Notes under the pieces: model-generated
Databases searched by the model: none
Told to the model about the DNA's origin: nothing
What the model saw: only the letters and a program-made list of their open reading frames with translations
Part shown: piece after piece, positions 43,423 through 52,787 of the stretch
How the letters are laid out: every line of letters begins with the position of its first letter
Numbering within the stretch: the first letter of the stretch is position 1
Translations under genes and position numbers: made by a program
From: Claveliimonas bilis
Lineage (GTDB): Bacteria > Bacillota > Clostridia > Lachnospirales > Lachnospiraceae
Reading direction: 5' to 3'
Assembly (NCBI RefSeq): GCF_020892095.1
Contig: NZ_AP024845.1
Coordinates: 620,001 to 684,000, forward strand
DNA: 64,000 nt

Positions 43423-44717
43423 AGGCCGCAATAGACTATATCTTAAATCCCGAAAAGACAGACGGAAAGCTGCTTGCGTCCTCTTTCGGCTGCGGGCTGG
43501 AAACCGCCGATATAGAGTTTGCATGGACGCGGGAAGCTGCCGGAGATCGCGGCACACATTTAGGGCGGCACTTGATACAATCCTTTGCGGTAGGCGAAAC
43601 CACGCCGGAAGAAGCGCACAAAATCGGCATGGAACTTGCGCAAGCGGTGTTAGGCGGCAAGTATGAGTTTGTTTTGACAACCCACGTCGATAAAGACCAT
43701 CTGCATAATCACTTGATTTTCAACGCGGTTAGCTTCGTTGACTACAAAAAGTATCATTCCAACAAGCAAAGCTATCACGCTATCCGACGCACCAGCGACA
43801 GGATATGTAAAGAGCATGGGCTATCCGTCGTCGTGCCGGGACAGGACAAAGGGAAAAGCTATGCGGAATACACCGCCGAAAAGCAAGGAACAAGCTACAA
43901 AGCCAAGCTGAAAACGGCGATAGATACCCTCATTCCCCAAGTGAAAGATTTTGACGAACTGCTGCGCCGTTTGCAGGAAATGGGGTATGAAATCAAACAG
44001 GGCAAATATATTTCTTTCCGCGCTGCCGGACAGGAACGGTTTACCCGCGCAAAGACGCTCGGCGCGGCCTATACGGAAGAAGCGATAAAAGAGCGTATCA
44101 AGGGCGTATATATCGCCAAGTCAAAACCGCTGCGGGAAGATAGGAAAATCCGGCTTGTCGTCGATATTGAAAACAGCATTAAAGCCCAACAATCGGCGGG
44201 CTATGAACGGTGGGCGAAAATCCATAATCTGAAACAGGCTGCAAAAAGCATGAACTTTTTGACCGAAAACAAGATTGAATATTACAGCGACCTTGAAAGC
44301 AAAATTGCGGATATTATGACTGCCCATGACACGGCGGCAAGGGCGGTTAAGGACGTAGAGCAGCGTATGTCGGATTTGTCGCTGCTTATCAAGCACACAA
44401 CCACATACCGACAATTAAAACCGATTTACGAGGAATACAAAAAGTCGCGGGACAAGGAAAAGTATCTGTGGGGGCATGAAAGCGAAATTATCCTGTTTGA
44501 AGCTGCGGCAAGGGCATTAAAGGAAATGCAGATAAAGAAGCTGCCCGATCTCGCCGCGCTGCGTAAGGAGTATAGCAGCTTAAACGACAGGAAAAGCAAA
44601 TTGTATGAGGATTACCGCCAAGCGAAAAAACAAATGCAGGAATACGGTATTGTCAAAAAGAACGTCGATAGTATTCTTTACCCGTCCCAAAGTAAGGCGC
44701 GGGAGCAGGAGCGATAA
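43383..44717 (+). CDS. MobA/VirD2-type relaxase (MOBP)
   Basis: 444-residue nuclease that nicks oriT and pilots the strand to the recipient. The N-terminal part has the catalytic Tyr region AAIDYILNPEKTDGK and the histidine triad THVDKDHLHNHLIFNAV. The C-terminal half is helical (residues 250-444). It overlaps mobC by 40 nt. A terminator lies about 150 nt downstream, facing the opposite strand. This is the conjugative element's own relaxase; a second, different relaxase tail is at the right edge of the window. Confidence 0.94.
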   Translation: MAVTKTHPIKSTLKAAIDYILNPEKTDGKLLASSFGCGLETADIEFAWTREAAGDRGTHLGRHLIQSFAVGETTPEEAHKIGMELAQAVLGGKYEFVLTTHVDKDHLHNHLIFNAVSFVDYKKYHSNKQSYHAIRRTSDRICKEHGLSVVVPGQDKGKSYAEYTAEKQGTSYKAKLKTAIDTLIPQVKDFDELLRRLQEMGYEIKQGKYISFRAAGQERFTRAKTLGAAYTEEAIKERIKGVYIAKSKPLREDRKIRLVVDIENSIKAQQSAGYERWAKIHNLKQAAKSMNFLTENKIEYYSDLESKIADIMTAHDTAARAVKDVEQRMSDLSLLIKHTTTYRQLKPIYEEYKKSRDKEKYLWGHESEIILFEAAARALKEMQIKKLPDLAALRKEYSSLNDRKSKLYEDYRQAKKQMQEYGIVKKNVDSILYPSQSKAREQER

Positions 44718-44863
44718 GGCGCAAAACATGGGGTAGCAAGTGGAATGTTAAGGGCTGAAAACGCCTGTGTTTCTGCGGCTTCCAGCGCGGGGAAACAGCG
44801 TAGACGATACTTTATATTCAAACCCGCAAAAACGGCTTTCTAATTGTCCACGCAAGGGCAAAA

Positions 44864-44907
44864 AAACAGGGGCGCGGTGCCGGAAGTCGGCAACCGCGCC
44901 CCTGTTT
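44864..44907 (-). terminator. Strong terminator after TTRAP gene
   Basis: 15-bp perfect stem (44864-44878 with 44893-44907), then TTT and more T on the minus strand. It can also act on the convergent relaxase transcript. Confidence 0.88.
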
Positions 44908-44915
44908 TCTATGGG

Positions 44916-45125
44916 CTATTCCTCGTCGGTCAAGATAAACTCCCTTTCGGAAAACTCGCTGTCCGTCATGGCTTGCAGCTTGTTCACCGCTGCGGCGGCA
45001 AGCTGGCGTATATCCTCGTCCATGTAGGGCATGGCGGCAAGGATATTTTCAAGCGTCGTTTCCCGGCTGTCCTCGGCGTAGATCGCAACAATATTTTCTT
45101 CCTCAATGGTAAAGCGGATATTCAT
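44916..45125 (-). CDS. Transposon-transfer assisting (TTRAP) protein
   Basis: 69-residue acidic helical protein matching the TTRAP family of conjugative transposons: MNIRFTIEEENIVAIYAEDS and AAMPYMDEDIRQLAAAAVNK. GGAGGTTTGATAGC precedes ATG 45125, 4 nt after the end of the large antirestriction gene, so it is the last gene of this stretch. Its molecular job is unknown; the name reflects a proposed help in transfer. Confidence 0.8.
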   Translation of the reverse strand: MNIRFTIEEENIVAIYAEDSRETTLENILAAMPYMDEDIRQLAAAAVNKLQAMTDSEFSEREFILTDEE

Positions 45126-45129
45126 GCTA

Positions 45130-48100
45130 TCAAACCTCCAAATCCTTTTTATGCTCTTTCTGTTTATCTTTCGGCTGCTGCGCCGCCTGTTTCTTGTACT
45201 CGTCCAGCTTCTTCAAAATGGACGGTTTTTTCTGCGGCTGTTCCCGTTTCTCGGCTTTTACCGCTTTCGCAAGGTCGGTAACGGAAATCGCTTCCCCCGC
45301 CTTTGCCCGCTGCTCAAAATCTGCGACGGTAGGCGTTTGCGGCGTGTTATTGATAAGCCCGTCAAAATTGTTGTCGTTTTGCTCTATGGTGTCCTCGACG
45401 TGCTTTAAGGGATTATCACGCTGCGGCTGCTCGGCTGCTATGGCAAACGCCTGTGTGCCATTCCCCATAATGAGATACTTCCCGTCCTCCGACGCATGGT
45501 GAAAACCAAATCCCGCCGCTTCGATCTGTTCACGGCTCATATCGGTAATATGAAAATTGCCCCTCGGCGTTCTAACGGTTTCACCCGTCAAAAGGCTGTC
45601 GGGGGTCGCTTCCGGCTGCTGCTTTTCAAGCTGCCCGTCCTTGTAGGAATATCCTTGCGCCGCGATTGCTTCAAGGGTCTTGCCCGTAACGTCGCCATAA
45701 ATCCGCTTGTCTGCGTCAACCAGCATTTGCAAAGTGTCTTGTACGGTGTCGGACAAGGCTTGCTGCTGTTCGGGCGGCAGCTTGTCAAATACGGGGGTCT
45801 GCTGCTCCTGCAAAAACTCCGGCACTTGCTGAAAACCGATACTGTCTACATAGTGGGCGGTGTCCTCGTCGTTCTGATGAAGCACAACAATGTCGGAAAC
45901 GGAAAGGCTATGCCCCTTAAAGTCGGCGGGGTGGTCGATATTAAACCTTTCCCAAATGTCGCCCAGCGTCATATCCTTTGTAAGCGGTGCAGTATAGACG
46001 AGTTCATAATTTACCCGGTCAATGGTAAGTCCAGCCGCTTGCAGACGGTCATAAGGCTCAAAGCGCAAGTCCCTTGTTTCGTCCCCGCGCTTTAACTGAT
46101 AAATGGAAAAGGTATCGCCCTGCTCCTGCTCGGCTTGCCGCTGCTGCTGCAACTCGGTAAAATGCCCCTCAATCTCGGTAATGAGTTCCTTTGCGGTGGT
46201 CTGTATTGTTTCAAGGGACGCTTTTAACTCGGTCATTTCCTTGCCGCTGCTCCAACCAGCCACATAGCCGAAAGAGTAATCGGAAGTATCAAGGCCGAAA
46301 TGCTGGCAAACCGTATAAGCGACGCTTTCCGCTTCTACCTCGCAGGTATGGCGGTCAACGCGGTTTTGCTGCTCCGGCGGGGCGTTTAAGTCTACGTCGT
46401 GCAGCTTCGCATGGGCGATTTCGTGAATGGCGGTCTTTACCGCCTGTAATTCACTCACGCCCTCTTTGATTGCAATACGCTTGTCGGTCAAACTGAAATA
46501 CCCATTTGCGCCGTTTGTGATCTGCTCAAATGCAATCGGGACGGGGGACGCTTTTTCAAGGGCGGCGAAAAAATCCTCGTACTGCTCCACATCGGCAAGC
46601 AGCGGTTTAACGGAAAGGTCGGGAAACTCCTTGCCCTCGGTCTGCGAAATATCAAAGACGGTTATAACCTTAAAGGCGGGGACGGTGATTTCCTTTTCTT
46701 CCTTTACCACTTTTCCCTCGCGGTCAAGCATGGGCTTTCTCGTTTCGGGGTCGATTTTATCAACCAGCTTTTTCACCTTGTAGGGCGCGGGGGCAAAGAT
46801 TTTAATGCCTTTCTCGCCTTTCTTTACATGGCGGTCAAACTCCTTTTCCCATTGACGGAAGCCCATTACCAAATTGCCGCCCTGCATAGCAATTAGGATA
46901 GTGTTATTCAAACTATAATCATGGAACTTTGACATAGCGGTTAGAAACTCTTTGTAGCGGTCGCTGTCAAAAATCGCCTGTACGCCCTGTTCCAAACGCG
47001 CGGTGATCTCCTTTACCTTTTCGGCGGGCTTTTCGGAAGTAAGGATAATGGGGACGACGGGGCGGGGCTGCTGCGGCTCTGCGGCCTGTGCGTCTGCTTG
47101 CTGCGTTTCGGCTGCGTCCATATAGGCTTTGTCCTGTTCGCCGCGCTCCGGCTGCGGGTAACTCATAATGCGGTATTCTTCCGGCACTTCGCGCCCCTCA
47201 AACTGCCGTTCCCACTCGTCGCCGCTTTCCACGATATAGCCGTACTCGGTAAACGCGCCTTTTTCCTGCGCGGCAGCGTTCCTGCCAAAAGTAGAAAGGT
47301 CAATGCCGCCTTTCCATTCTTCGGGCATTTGTACCATGCCGGATTGATTTAAGTAATAGTCGCCCAAATCGTGGTAGTTATGTACTTCGGGGATATGGAC
47401 GTAAAAATCCACGTTGTAGGTGAAGTCAATTACCTGTCCAATATTTGCAAGCCCGTTTTTCTGCTGCAAAGCTGCGTTCAGCTTGCCAACCTCGGCGGGG
47501 TCAAGCTGTTCGAGCCGCGCCGCAAGAAAATTGAGTTCGTCCACGTCGGCGGCGCATACCATTTCATAAGGCAAGGCAATATGTTTCTCCGGGTCGTCGG
47601 AATAGCCGCGAATGGAAAAATCCTGCGGGTTGTCGGCGGTAATGCCGACGTTCCGCATAGCTTCGTGCAACTGCTCCTTTGTGGCGGGCATATCCAACCA
47701 ATAGCCGCCGGGGTCGCCCGCGTCAAAGCGGCTGCGGTTGCCTATCATAATAGAAAACTGTTCGCTCATGTGTTCACGCTCCTTTTCCTGCCCGGTATTT
47801 TCGGGGATAGCTGCCGCCTGTTGCTGCTGCGGGGGTTCTTCGCCCTCTATGGTGTAGTCCGGCATGAGCATACCGTTTACTTTGAAATAGTCGGCGTACT
47901 CCTGCGGGATAGGCGGGGAGATTTCCGTAAACAAGCGGTCATACGCTTTGATACGCCCATTCAGATACTTTTCCATAGCTGCCTTGTCGGTGAAAACCTT
48001 TCTATCTTGTCCGGCAATCTTCGCTTGGGTTCTGCTTGGGCTGTTGGTGCGCACGCTCCATGTAAGCGTCCATGAATACGGGATAGATTTCTGCGCTTCT

Positions 48101-48477
48101 TTGTCGTAGCGGGTATTCTCGTAAATGTAGTAATTCATCTGATATACCCGGTTGCTGCGAATATGGCGGTTATGCTCGGTGGTCTGCCACTCGTTAGCGG
48201 TGTGCTGGACGTGCGGCGTTCTCACATATTCAAGTGTTTTATCCAGCAAAAGCGTTCTTCCCGCCTGTTCTTCCCATGCGGCGGCGCGTTCTTTAAGGTC
48301 GTCAAAAATCGCCTGTTCTGCCGCCGCGCTTTCGCTGCGCATGGAAAGTAGCTGCGCAATCGGCAAGGAAGCATAAGGGGCAATCTCCCTGTCCTTTGCT
48401 TCAAAATATATCCGGCGTTCTATCCGCATGGTTTCGGCGGCTTCTAATTTGTCATGGTCGTATGAGGAATACGGCAT
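45130..48477 (-). CDS. 1115-residue multidomain antirestriction protein (ArdA, ArdC/zinc protease, YodL, DUF4316)
   Basis: A large cytosolic protein probably sent or made early during transfer. The N-terminal 1-230 resembles DUF3849. Residues about 240-440 are ArdA-like (DNA mimic that blocks restriction): EQFSIMIGNRSRFDAGDPGG and acidic repeats. Residues about 480-800 resemble ArdC/LtrC with an ssDNA-binding half (FHDYSLNNTILIAMQGGN) and a zinc site HEIAH. A YodL domain (about 815-920) and a DUF4316-like C-terminus follow. An internal AAGGAG 9 nt before ATG 47769 (residue 237) could yield the ArdA-to-end product by itself. Related elements often have these as separate genes. Confidence 0.75.
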   Translation of the reverse strand: MPYSSYDHDKLEAAETMRIERRIYFEAKDREIAPYASLPIAQLLSMRSESAAAEQAIFDDLKERAAAWEEQAGRTLLLDKTLEYVRTPHVQHTANEWQTTEHNRHIRSNRVYQMNYYIYENTRYDKEAQKSIPYSWTLTWSVRTNSPSRTQAKIAGQDRKVFTDKAAMEKYLNGRIKAYDRLFTEISPPIPQEYADYFKVNGMLMPDYTIEGEEPPQQQQAAAIPENTGQEKEREHMSEQFSIMIGNRSRFDAGDPGGYWLDMPATKEQLHEAMRNVGITADNPQDFSIRGYSDDPEKHIALPYEMVCAADVDELNFLAARLEQLDPAEVGKLNAALQQKNGLANIGQVIDFTYNVDFYVHIPEVHNYHDLGDYYLNQSGMVQMPEEWKGGIDLSTFGRNAAAQEKGAFTEYGYIVESGDEWERQFEGREVPEEYRIMSYPQPERGEQDKAYMDAAETQQADAQAAEPQQPRPVVPIILTSEKPAEKVKEITARLEQGVQAIFDSDRYKEFLTAMSKFHDYSLNNTILIAMQGGNLVMGFRQWEKEFDRHVKKGEKGIKIFAPAPYKVKKLVDKIDPETRKPMLDREGKVVKEEKEITVPAFKVITVFDISQTEGKEFPDLSVKPLLADVEQYEDFFAALEKASPVPIAFEQITNGANGYFSLTDKRIAIKEGVSELQAVKTAIHEIAHAKLHDVDLNAPPEQQNRVDRHTCEVEAESVAYTVCQHFGLDTSDYSFGYVAGWSSGKEMTELKASLETIQTTAKELITEIEGHFTELQQQRQAEQEQGDTFSIYQLKRGDETRDLRFEPYDRLQAAGLTIDRVNYELVYTAPLTKDMTLGDIWERFNIDHPADFKGHSLSVSDIVVLHQNDEDTAHYVDSIGFQQVPEFLQEQQTPVFDKLPPEQQQALSDTVQDTLQMLVDADKRIYGDVTGKTLEAIAAQGYSYKDGQLEKQQPEATPDSLLTGETVRTPRGNFHITDMSREQIEAAGFGFHHASEDGKYLIMGNGTQAFAIAAEQPQRDNPLKHVEDTIEQNDNNFDGLINNTPQTPTVADFEQRAKAGEAISVTDLAKAVKAEKREQPQKKPSILKKLDEYKKQAAQQPKDKQKEHKKDLEV

Positions 48478-48505
48478 ATTCTTTCATCACGTCCTTTCTC
48501 GGTCA

Positions 48506-48606
48506 TATAAGGGTTTGGGACTATCCCAACAAGCAAAATGCCCGCGCTCTCTATGGGAAGCGCGGGCATTTCTCGCAAACGGGTACTCGTTTGCTGTGCT
48601 TGCTAT
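48506..48606 (-). other. oriT-like sequence, copy 2 (inverted, with extra hairpin)
   Basis: Reverse-complement match to 43007-43074: GCAAACGGGTACTCGTTTGC at 48575-48594 and TTGGGACTATCCCAA at 48515-48529. Between them is an additional perfect 12-bp-stem hairpin (48536-48547 with 48560-48571) that copy 1 lacks. It may be a second transfer origin, a relic, or a recombination site. Confidence 0.55.
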
Positions 48607-48971
48607 GTAGTTGTTTTTATCCGTAAACGCCTGTTTCTCTCGCTTTGGGCTTTCTGTCTGCGGCGTATCTTTGCCGCGCAATCGGGGCAGTATTTCGCCC
48701 GGTTGCTGCCCGCCGCAAACGTGCTGCCGCATACCGCGCAACGCTTCAAATCGGTTTCCCCGCTGCGGGTGATCTGTTCGCAAAGCTGCCTGTCGGCGGG
48801 TAATACCGCTTCGCGGAAATAGCGGCATAGCAGCGAATAGCTGATACTCTGCACACAAACGCAAGTTTCCCCGTCGTCCAGCAGCAGACAATTCCCGCAA
48901 TCGTTGTTTGCACAAGCGGCGCGGGTCATTTTCTTTACGGCGCGGTATTGCTTTTCATCAAGCCTTATCAT
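48603..48971 (-). CDS. Cysteine-rich VLP-domain protein
   Basis: 122-residue protein with about eleven Cys, in line with the Cys_rich_VLP family of CTn elements (REAVLPADRQLCEQI is the naming motif). A C-terminal zinc finger, KRCAVCGSTFAAGSNRAKYC with a further CPDC-type pair, and a basic tail are seen. It overlaps topB by 4 nt. Likely binds nucleic acid; no function is known. Confidence 0.85.
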   Translation of the reverse strand: MIRLDEKQYRAVKKMTRAACANNDCGNCLLLDDGETCVCVQSISYSLLCRYFREAVLPADRQLCEQITRSGETDLKRCAVCGSTFAAGSNRAKYCPDCAAKIRRRQKAQSERNRRLRIKTTT

Positions 48972-51043
48972 TTTCGGTTCTGCTCGACGCGGAAGTTTAC
49001 ATACTTGCCGCCTGTGTCGGCAAGCAGCACAACTCCGTCAAAGGTCTTTCCCGTCTTGGTCGAGTACATACCTTTGATTTTTACCTTTCCGTCTTTCAAA
49101 AGGGCGGCGGCAATCGCCTTTGTGAAAGCCTTTTTGCGCTGCTCAAAAAAGCGGTCATTCTTCCACATCACAAAGCTGCAAGCCCTGTCGGAGCAGTAAA
49201 AGTTTTTCTTGCCCTCGTAAACCGCCGCGCCGCAACGGGGGCAAGTGCCGATTGCTTCCCGCTGCGGGGTAAACAGCTTCGCTTTATCCTCGGAAATCGC
49301 GGAATAGGTCTTGACAAGCCCCGCTGTCATTTCCTCAATCCCGCGCATGAAGTCGGCGGGGCTGTCGCTGCCCTTTGCAATCCCGGTAAGGCGCGTTTCC
49401 CATTCTGCCGTAAGCTGCGGGGACGTAAGGCTGTCGGGCAGAATAGCGACAAGGTTATACCCGTCCTTTGTGGGGATTAGCTTTTTGCCCTTGCGCTCGG
49501 CAAAGCCCGCGCTAATGAGTTTTTCAATGATACCCGCCCGCGTCGCGGTGGTGCCTAACCCTTTGCGCTCCGCGTCCTCCGGCGTGTCCTCCTTTCCCGC
49601 ACTCTCCATAGCCGAAAGTAACGTATCTTCGGTAAATGCCTTTGGGGGCTGCGTGTAACGTTCGGAGATCTCCGCTGCCGGATTGTCAAAGGTCTGCCCC
49701 TCGGCAAGCGGGGGTAAAACCGCTTCCGGCTCTGCGTCCTCGTCCTGTTCCCCGGACGCGGCGCGGGATAGTCTTTCAATCTCGCGCCAACCCTCGCAAA
49801 GCGTCGTCCTGCCCTTTGCGGTAAAGGTATAGCCGCCGCAAGTGAAAACCGCCGTAACCGCTTCATACTCATAGGGCGCGGCAACGGCGCAAAGCAGTTT
49901 TGCGCACACAAGGGTCATTAGCTTTTTCTCACTTTCGGCAAGGGAAGAAAAGCCCGTTTTCACAAACTCCGCTGTCGGCAAAATGGCGTGATGGTCGGTT
50001 ACTTTGCTGTTGTCGCAAATCCTCGCAAGGTCGGCTTGCAGCTTCACGCCCTGCATAAAGGGGAGAGCAGCGCAAAGGCCGGTGATAAGTTCCTTTGTGC
50101 TGCCCTCCATATCGGAAGTGATATATTTGCTGTCGGTGCGGGGATAGGTCAAAAGCCGTTTTTCATAAAGGGCTTGCGCATAGTCAAGGGTCTGTTTCGC
50201 CGTAAACCCATACAAACGGTTTGCTTCCCGCTGCAAGGCGGTGAGGTCAAACAGTTTCGGCGGGGCTGCGGTCTTTTTCTCTTTTTTAAGGGAAGTACAA
50301 ACGGCCTGCGATTTCTCGCAAGCCGCTTTCATCTGCCGCGCCGCCGCTTCGTCGTCCTGCCTTTCGGAAAGGGCGGCAACGCCGCCAACGTCCAGCCGGA
50401 CGACATGATATTTCTCTTTCTTAAAGCTGCTGATTGCATAGTCGCGGTTTACCAGCATAGCAAGGGTGGGCGTTTGCACTCTGCCGACATTCAATGTTTT
50501 ATGGTAGAGGATAGAGAAAAGGCGGGTCGCGTTAATGCCAATGAGCCAATCGGCCTTTGCTCTGCAAAGCGCGGATTGATAGAGGTTGTCATAGCCGCGC
50601 CCGTCTTTGAGATTTGAAAAGCCCTCGCGGATTGCACTTGCTTCCATGCTGCTAATCCAAAGGCGGGAAAAGGGCTTTTTGCAATTCGCCTGTTCATAGA
50701 CAAAGCGGAAAATGAGTTCCCCCTCGCGCCCGCTGTCGCAAGCATTGATAATCTCGGTAACGTCGCTGCGGTGCATAAGGTCTTTGAGAATGGAAAACTG
50801 CTGCTCCTTGCCGCTGGCAACAATAAACTGCCACTCCTGCGGGACAATGGGAAGATCGTCGTACTTCCATTTACGGAATTGTTCATTGTAGGTCGCCGCG
50901 TCTGCAAGGCTAATCAAATGCCCGATACACCACGACACAAGGTAGCCGCCGCCCTCAAAATATCCGCTGCGCTTTTCATTCGCGCCCATAACGGCGGCAA
51001 TCGCCGCCCCGACGCTCGGTTTTTCTGCAATTACAAGTTTCAT
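48968..51043 (-). CDS. topB: DNA topoisomerase III
   Basis: Type IA topoisomerase of 691 residues; relaxes or decatenates DNA during transfer or replication of the element. N-terminal Toprim region KLVIAEKPSVGAAIAAVMGA, then NACDSGREGELIFR with acidic metal ligands, and the active-site Tyr in LLTYPRTDSKYI. C-terminal zinc finger GTCPRCGAAVYEGKKNFYCS. The start overlaps the DUF4366 gene in ATGA. TopB copies are usual in this element family and distinct from the host's topoisomerase I. Confidence 0.95.
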   Translation of the reverse strand: MKLVIAEKPSVGAAIAAVMGANEKRSGYFEGGGYLVSWCIGHLISLADAATYNEQFRKWKYDDLPIVPQEWQFIVASGKEQQFSILKDLMHRSDVTEIINACDSGREGELIFRFVYEQANCKKPFSRLWISSMEASAIREGFSNLKDGRGYDNLYQSALCRAKADWLIGINATRLFSILYHKTLNVGRVQTPTLAMLVNRDYAISSFKKEKYHVVRLDVGGVAALSERQDDEAAARQMKAACEKSQAVCTSLKKEKKTAAPPKLFDLTALQREANRLYGFTAKQTLDYAQALYEKRLLTYPRTDSKYITSDMEGSTKELITGLCAALPFMQGVKLQADLARICDNSKVTDHHAILPTAEFVKTGFSSLAESEKKLMTLVCAKLLCAVAAPYEYEAVTAVFTCGGYTFTAKGRTTLCEGWREIERLSRAASGEQDEDAEPEAVLPPLAEGQTFDNPAAEISERYTQPPKAFTEDTLLSAMESAGKEDTPEDAERKGLGTTATRAGIIEKLISAGFAERKGKKLIPTKDGYNLVAILPDSLTSPQLTAEWETRLTGIAKGSDSPADFMRGIEEMTAGLVKTYSAISEDKAKLFTPQREAIGTCPRCGAAVYEGKKNFYCSDRACSFVMWKNDRFFEQRKKAFTKAIAAALLKDGKVKIKGMYSTKTGKTFDGVVLLADTGGKYVNFRVEQNRK

Positions 51044-51789
51044 AGATTATCGTCCTCCTGCTCGGTCTGTTCGGTTTCGACTACTTCCGTTTCCTCGTCG
51101 TCCTCGTCAAAATCAAGGTCGTCAAGGCTGCTGCTGCCTTTCGCCGCGTCCTTTTTGGGCTTCAAAATCTTAAAGTAGTAGAACGCGCCGCCGCCCGCTG
51201 CGGCAACAAGCAGCACGACAAGCAGAATACCCATGCCGCCGCCTTTTTCTTCTTCCGGCGGCTGCTCGGTTTCTTCCGGCTCCGGCTCGGCTTCCACACC
51301 CGCGCACTCGCTCATGTTGACGCTGCAAACCGGGCAAGCGGTGTTGACGCTTCCGGCAACGCATTTATCGGTGCAGCTACAAACGGGGGCTTCGGTCTGC
51401 CCGTCCTCCATAAGGGCGGTTAAATCCGCTTCGTCCACTTGGTTAAGGAAATGGACGGTATTTTCCCCGTCCTCGGCGCGGTCAATGATGATGTAAAAAT
51501 AGTTGCCACTTTTGGTAACGACGGTGATAAACTGCTTGTCGCCGGACGCTTCACCCGTTATATCGTCCACAAGGGACATATTCCCGTCCGGGGTAAGGGG
51601 CTGCGGCTCATAGCCGCCCGTCGTTTCTTCCGGCTCGGTTTCCGGCGCGGGGGTTTCCTCGGTTACGGGGGTAGGCGTGTCGTCGCTTTCATCGCCACCG
51701 CCCGCATAAGCGGTAACAGAAAAGCCGCACATGATAACCAGTGCGGCAAGCAATACGGTAAACTTTCGGATTATCTTTTTATTCTTCAT
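51040..51789 (-). CDS. DUF4366 secreted/membrane conjugation protein
   Basis: 249-residue protein. A signal peptide covers residues 1-31 (KFTVLLAALVIMCGFSVTAY), followed by an acidic Thr/Pro/Glu region, a small Cys-rich part (VCSCTDKCVAG, CPVCSVNMSECAG), a transmembrane helix (about 188-208) and an acidic cytoplasmic tail. This layout and neighbours match DUF4366 of CTn elements, probably part of the cell-surface side of the transfer apparatus. GGAGGACAACGACA precedes ATG 51789. It overlaps DUF4315 by 11 nt and topB by 4 nt. Confidence 0.85.
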   Translation of the reverse strand: MKNKKIIRKFTVLLAALVIMCGFSVTAYAGGGDESDDTPTPVTEETPAPETEPEETTGGYEPQPLTPDGNMSLVDDITGEASGDKQFITVVTKSGNYFYIIIDRAEDGENTVHFLNQVDEADLTALMEDGQTEAPVCSCTDKCVAGSVNTACPVCSVNMSECAGVEAEPEPEETEQPPEEEKGGGMGILLVVLLVAAAGGGAFYYFKILKPKKDAAKGSSSLDDLDFDEDDEETEVVETEQTEQEDDNL

Positions 51790-52045
51790 TGTCGTTGTCC
51801 TCCTGTTCGGCGGGGTAAGTGGCTTCCGGCTGCGGCAAGGTGATTTCGCCGCTGGCGTAAGCGGAGAGGAACGCGGCAAGCTGCGTCCCGTCAAGGTGTA
51901 CCGCCTTTACCATTTGCACGATCTGCGCGTTTTCTTCCTCGACTTTCTGCGCTTCAAGGTCTTTCAGCTTCTTTTGCTGTTCAAGGATTTTTGCCCTCGT
52001 TTTCTCAATATCCCTTTCGATACGGTCAAGTTTCGTGTTCGCCAT
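51779..52045 (-). CDS. DUF4315 coiled-coil protein
   Basis: 88-residue protein. Residues 1-48 form a coiled coil (KLDRIERDIEKTRAKILEQQ) and the tail is acidic. It matches DUF4315, always found next to DUF4366 in CTn elements. ATG 52045 is favoured over ATG 52051, because GGAG is 9 nt away versus 3. Function unknown. Confidence 0.85.
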   Translation of the reverse strand: MANTKLDRIERDIEKTRAKILEQQKKLKDLEAQKVEEENAQIVQMVKAVHLDGTQLAAFLSAYASGEITLPQPEATYPAEQEDNDNEE

Positions 52046-52051
52046 AGTCAT

Positions 52052-52774
52052 TTACTCCTTTCCAAACTGTTCTTTCCATGAATAGCTGCGCCCCAATCCC
52101 TTAACGGTTTTAAGATAGGGCATAGCGTTTTCTTCCAAAGTCGCCGCCCGGTTAAATAGATCGGGATAGTGTTCTTTGAGATATAAAATCTCTTGTTTCT
52201 TCATGCTCGGACAAAAGAAACAGGACGATTTACCCGGCTGCGGCAATCCTGCCGCTTTGATTTCCCGGATACAATCGTCCCTGTTCCAGCCCCATTCTTC
52301 AATGAGGGGGTAGCGGTTATGATATTTTTTGTCGGCTTCGTTGTACTTGCGGGAATGTTCATACCGTTTCACTTCTCCCGCGTCATAGCCGATATAGCGG
52401 TTGACTTTCTCGCCGCGCTGCCATACTTCGCGGCAAGGCGCATAGTGGTTGCAAAACTTTTCCTGCGGTGCGATTTTGTGTTTCTGCGAACAACGCTTAT
52501 GCCCGTAGGCAATCGACGGGAGCGTATGAGAGCGCAAGCACTCGGTTTCAAGAGATAGGCGGTTGCCGTAGCGGTCAACATACTGCACAACGGTAATCTG
52601 CGGCATACCGTGTTCCGCAAGCCATTGATTGATTATCTCGATAAATTGATAGGTATGCGGGTGTTCCGCGCCCGTATCGGCAAAGGTGATAAGGTCAATC
52701 GGGATTTTGTGCTTGTATAGGCCAATAAGTAAGGCGGCACTATTCGTGCCGCCGCCAAAAGATACAATATTCAT
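52052..52774 (-). CDS. PAPS-reductase-like PP-loop protein
   Basis: 240-residue member of the adenine-nucleotide alpha-hydrolase/PAPS reductase superfamily. The PP-loop is SFGGGTNSAALLIGLY and the next strand LITFADTGAEHPHTYQF. Cysteines lie in KRCSQKHK and KSSCFFCPSMKKQE, a possible metal or cluster site. True assimilatory reductases are embedded in sulfate operons; here it is in a transfer operon between DUF4315 and an NlpC/P60 gene, together with DNA methyltransferases. Such proteins recur in phages and elements, where a nucleic-acid sulfur or other modification is possible but not shown. Confidence 0.75.
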   Translation of the reverse strand: MNIVSFGGGTNSAALLIGLYKHKIPIDLITFADTGAEHPHTYQFIEIINQWLAEHGMPQITVVQYVDRYGNRLSLETECLRSHTLPSIAYGHKRCSQKHKIAPQEKFCNHYAPCREVWQRGEKVNRYIGYDAGEVKRYEHSRKYNEADKKYHNRYPLIEEWGWNRDDCIREIKAAGLPQPGKSSCFFCPSMKKQEILYLKEHYPDLFNRAATLEENAMPYLKTVKGLGRSYSWKEQFGKE

Positions 52775-52787
52775 TTTTCAACTCCTT

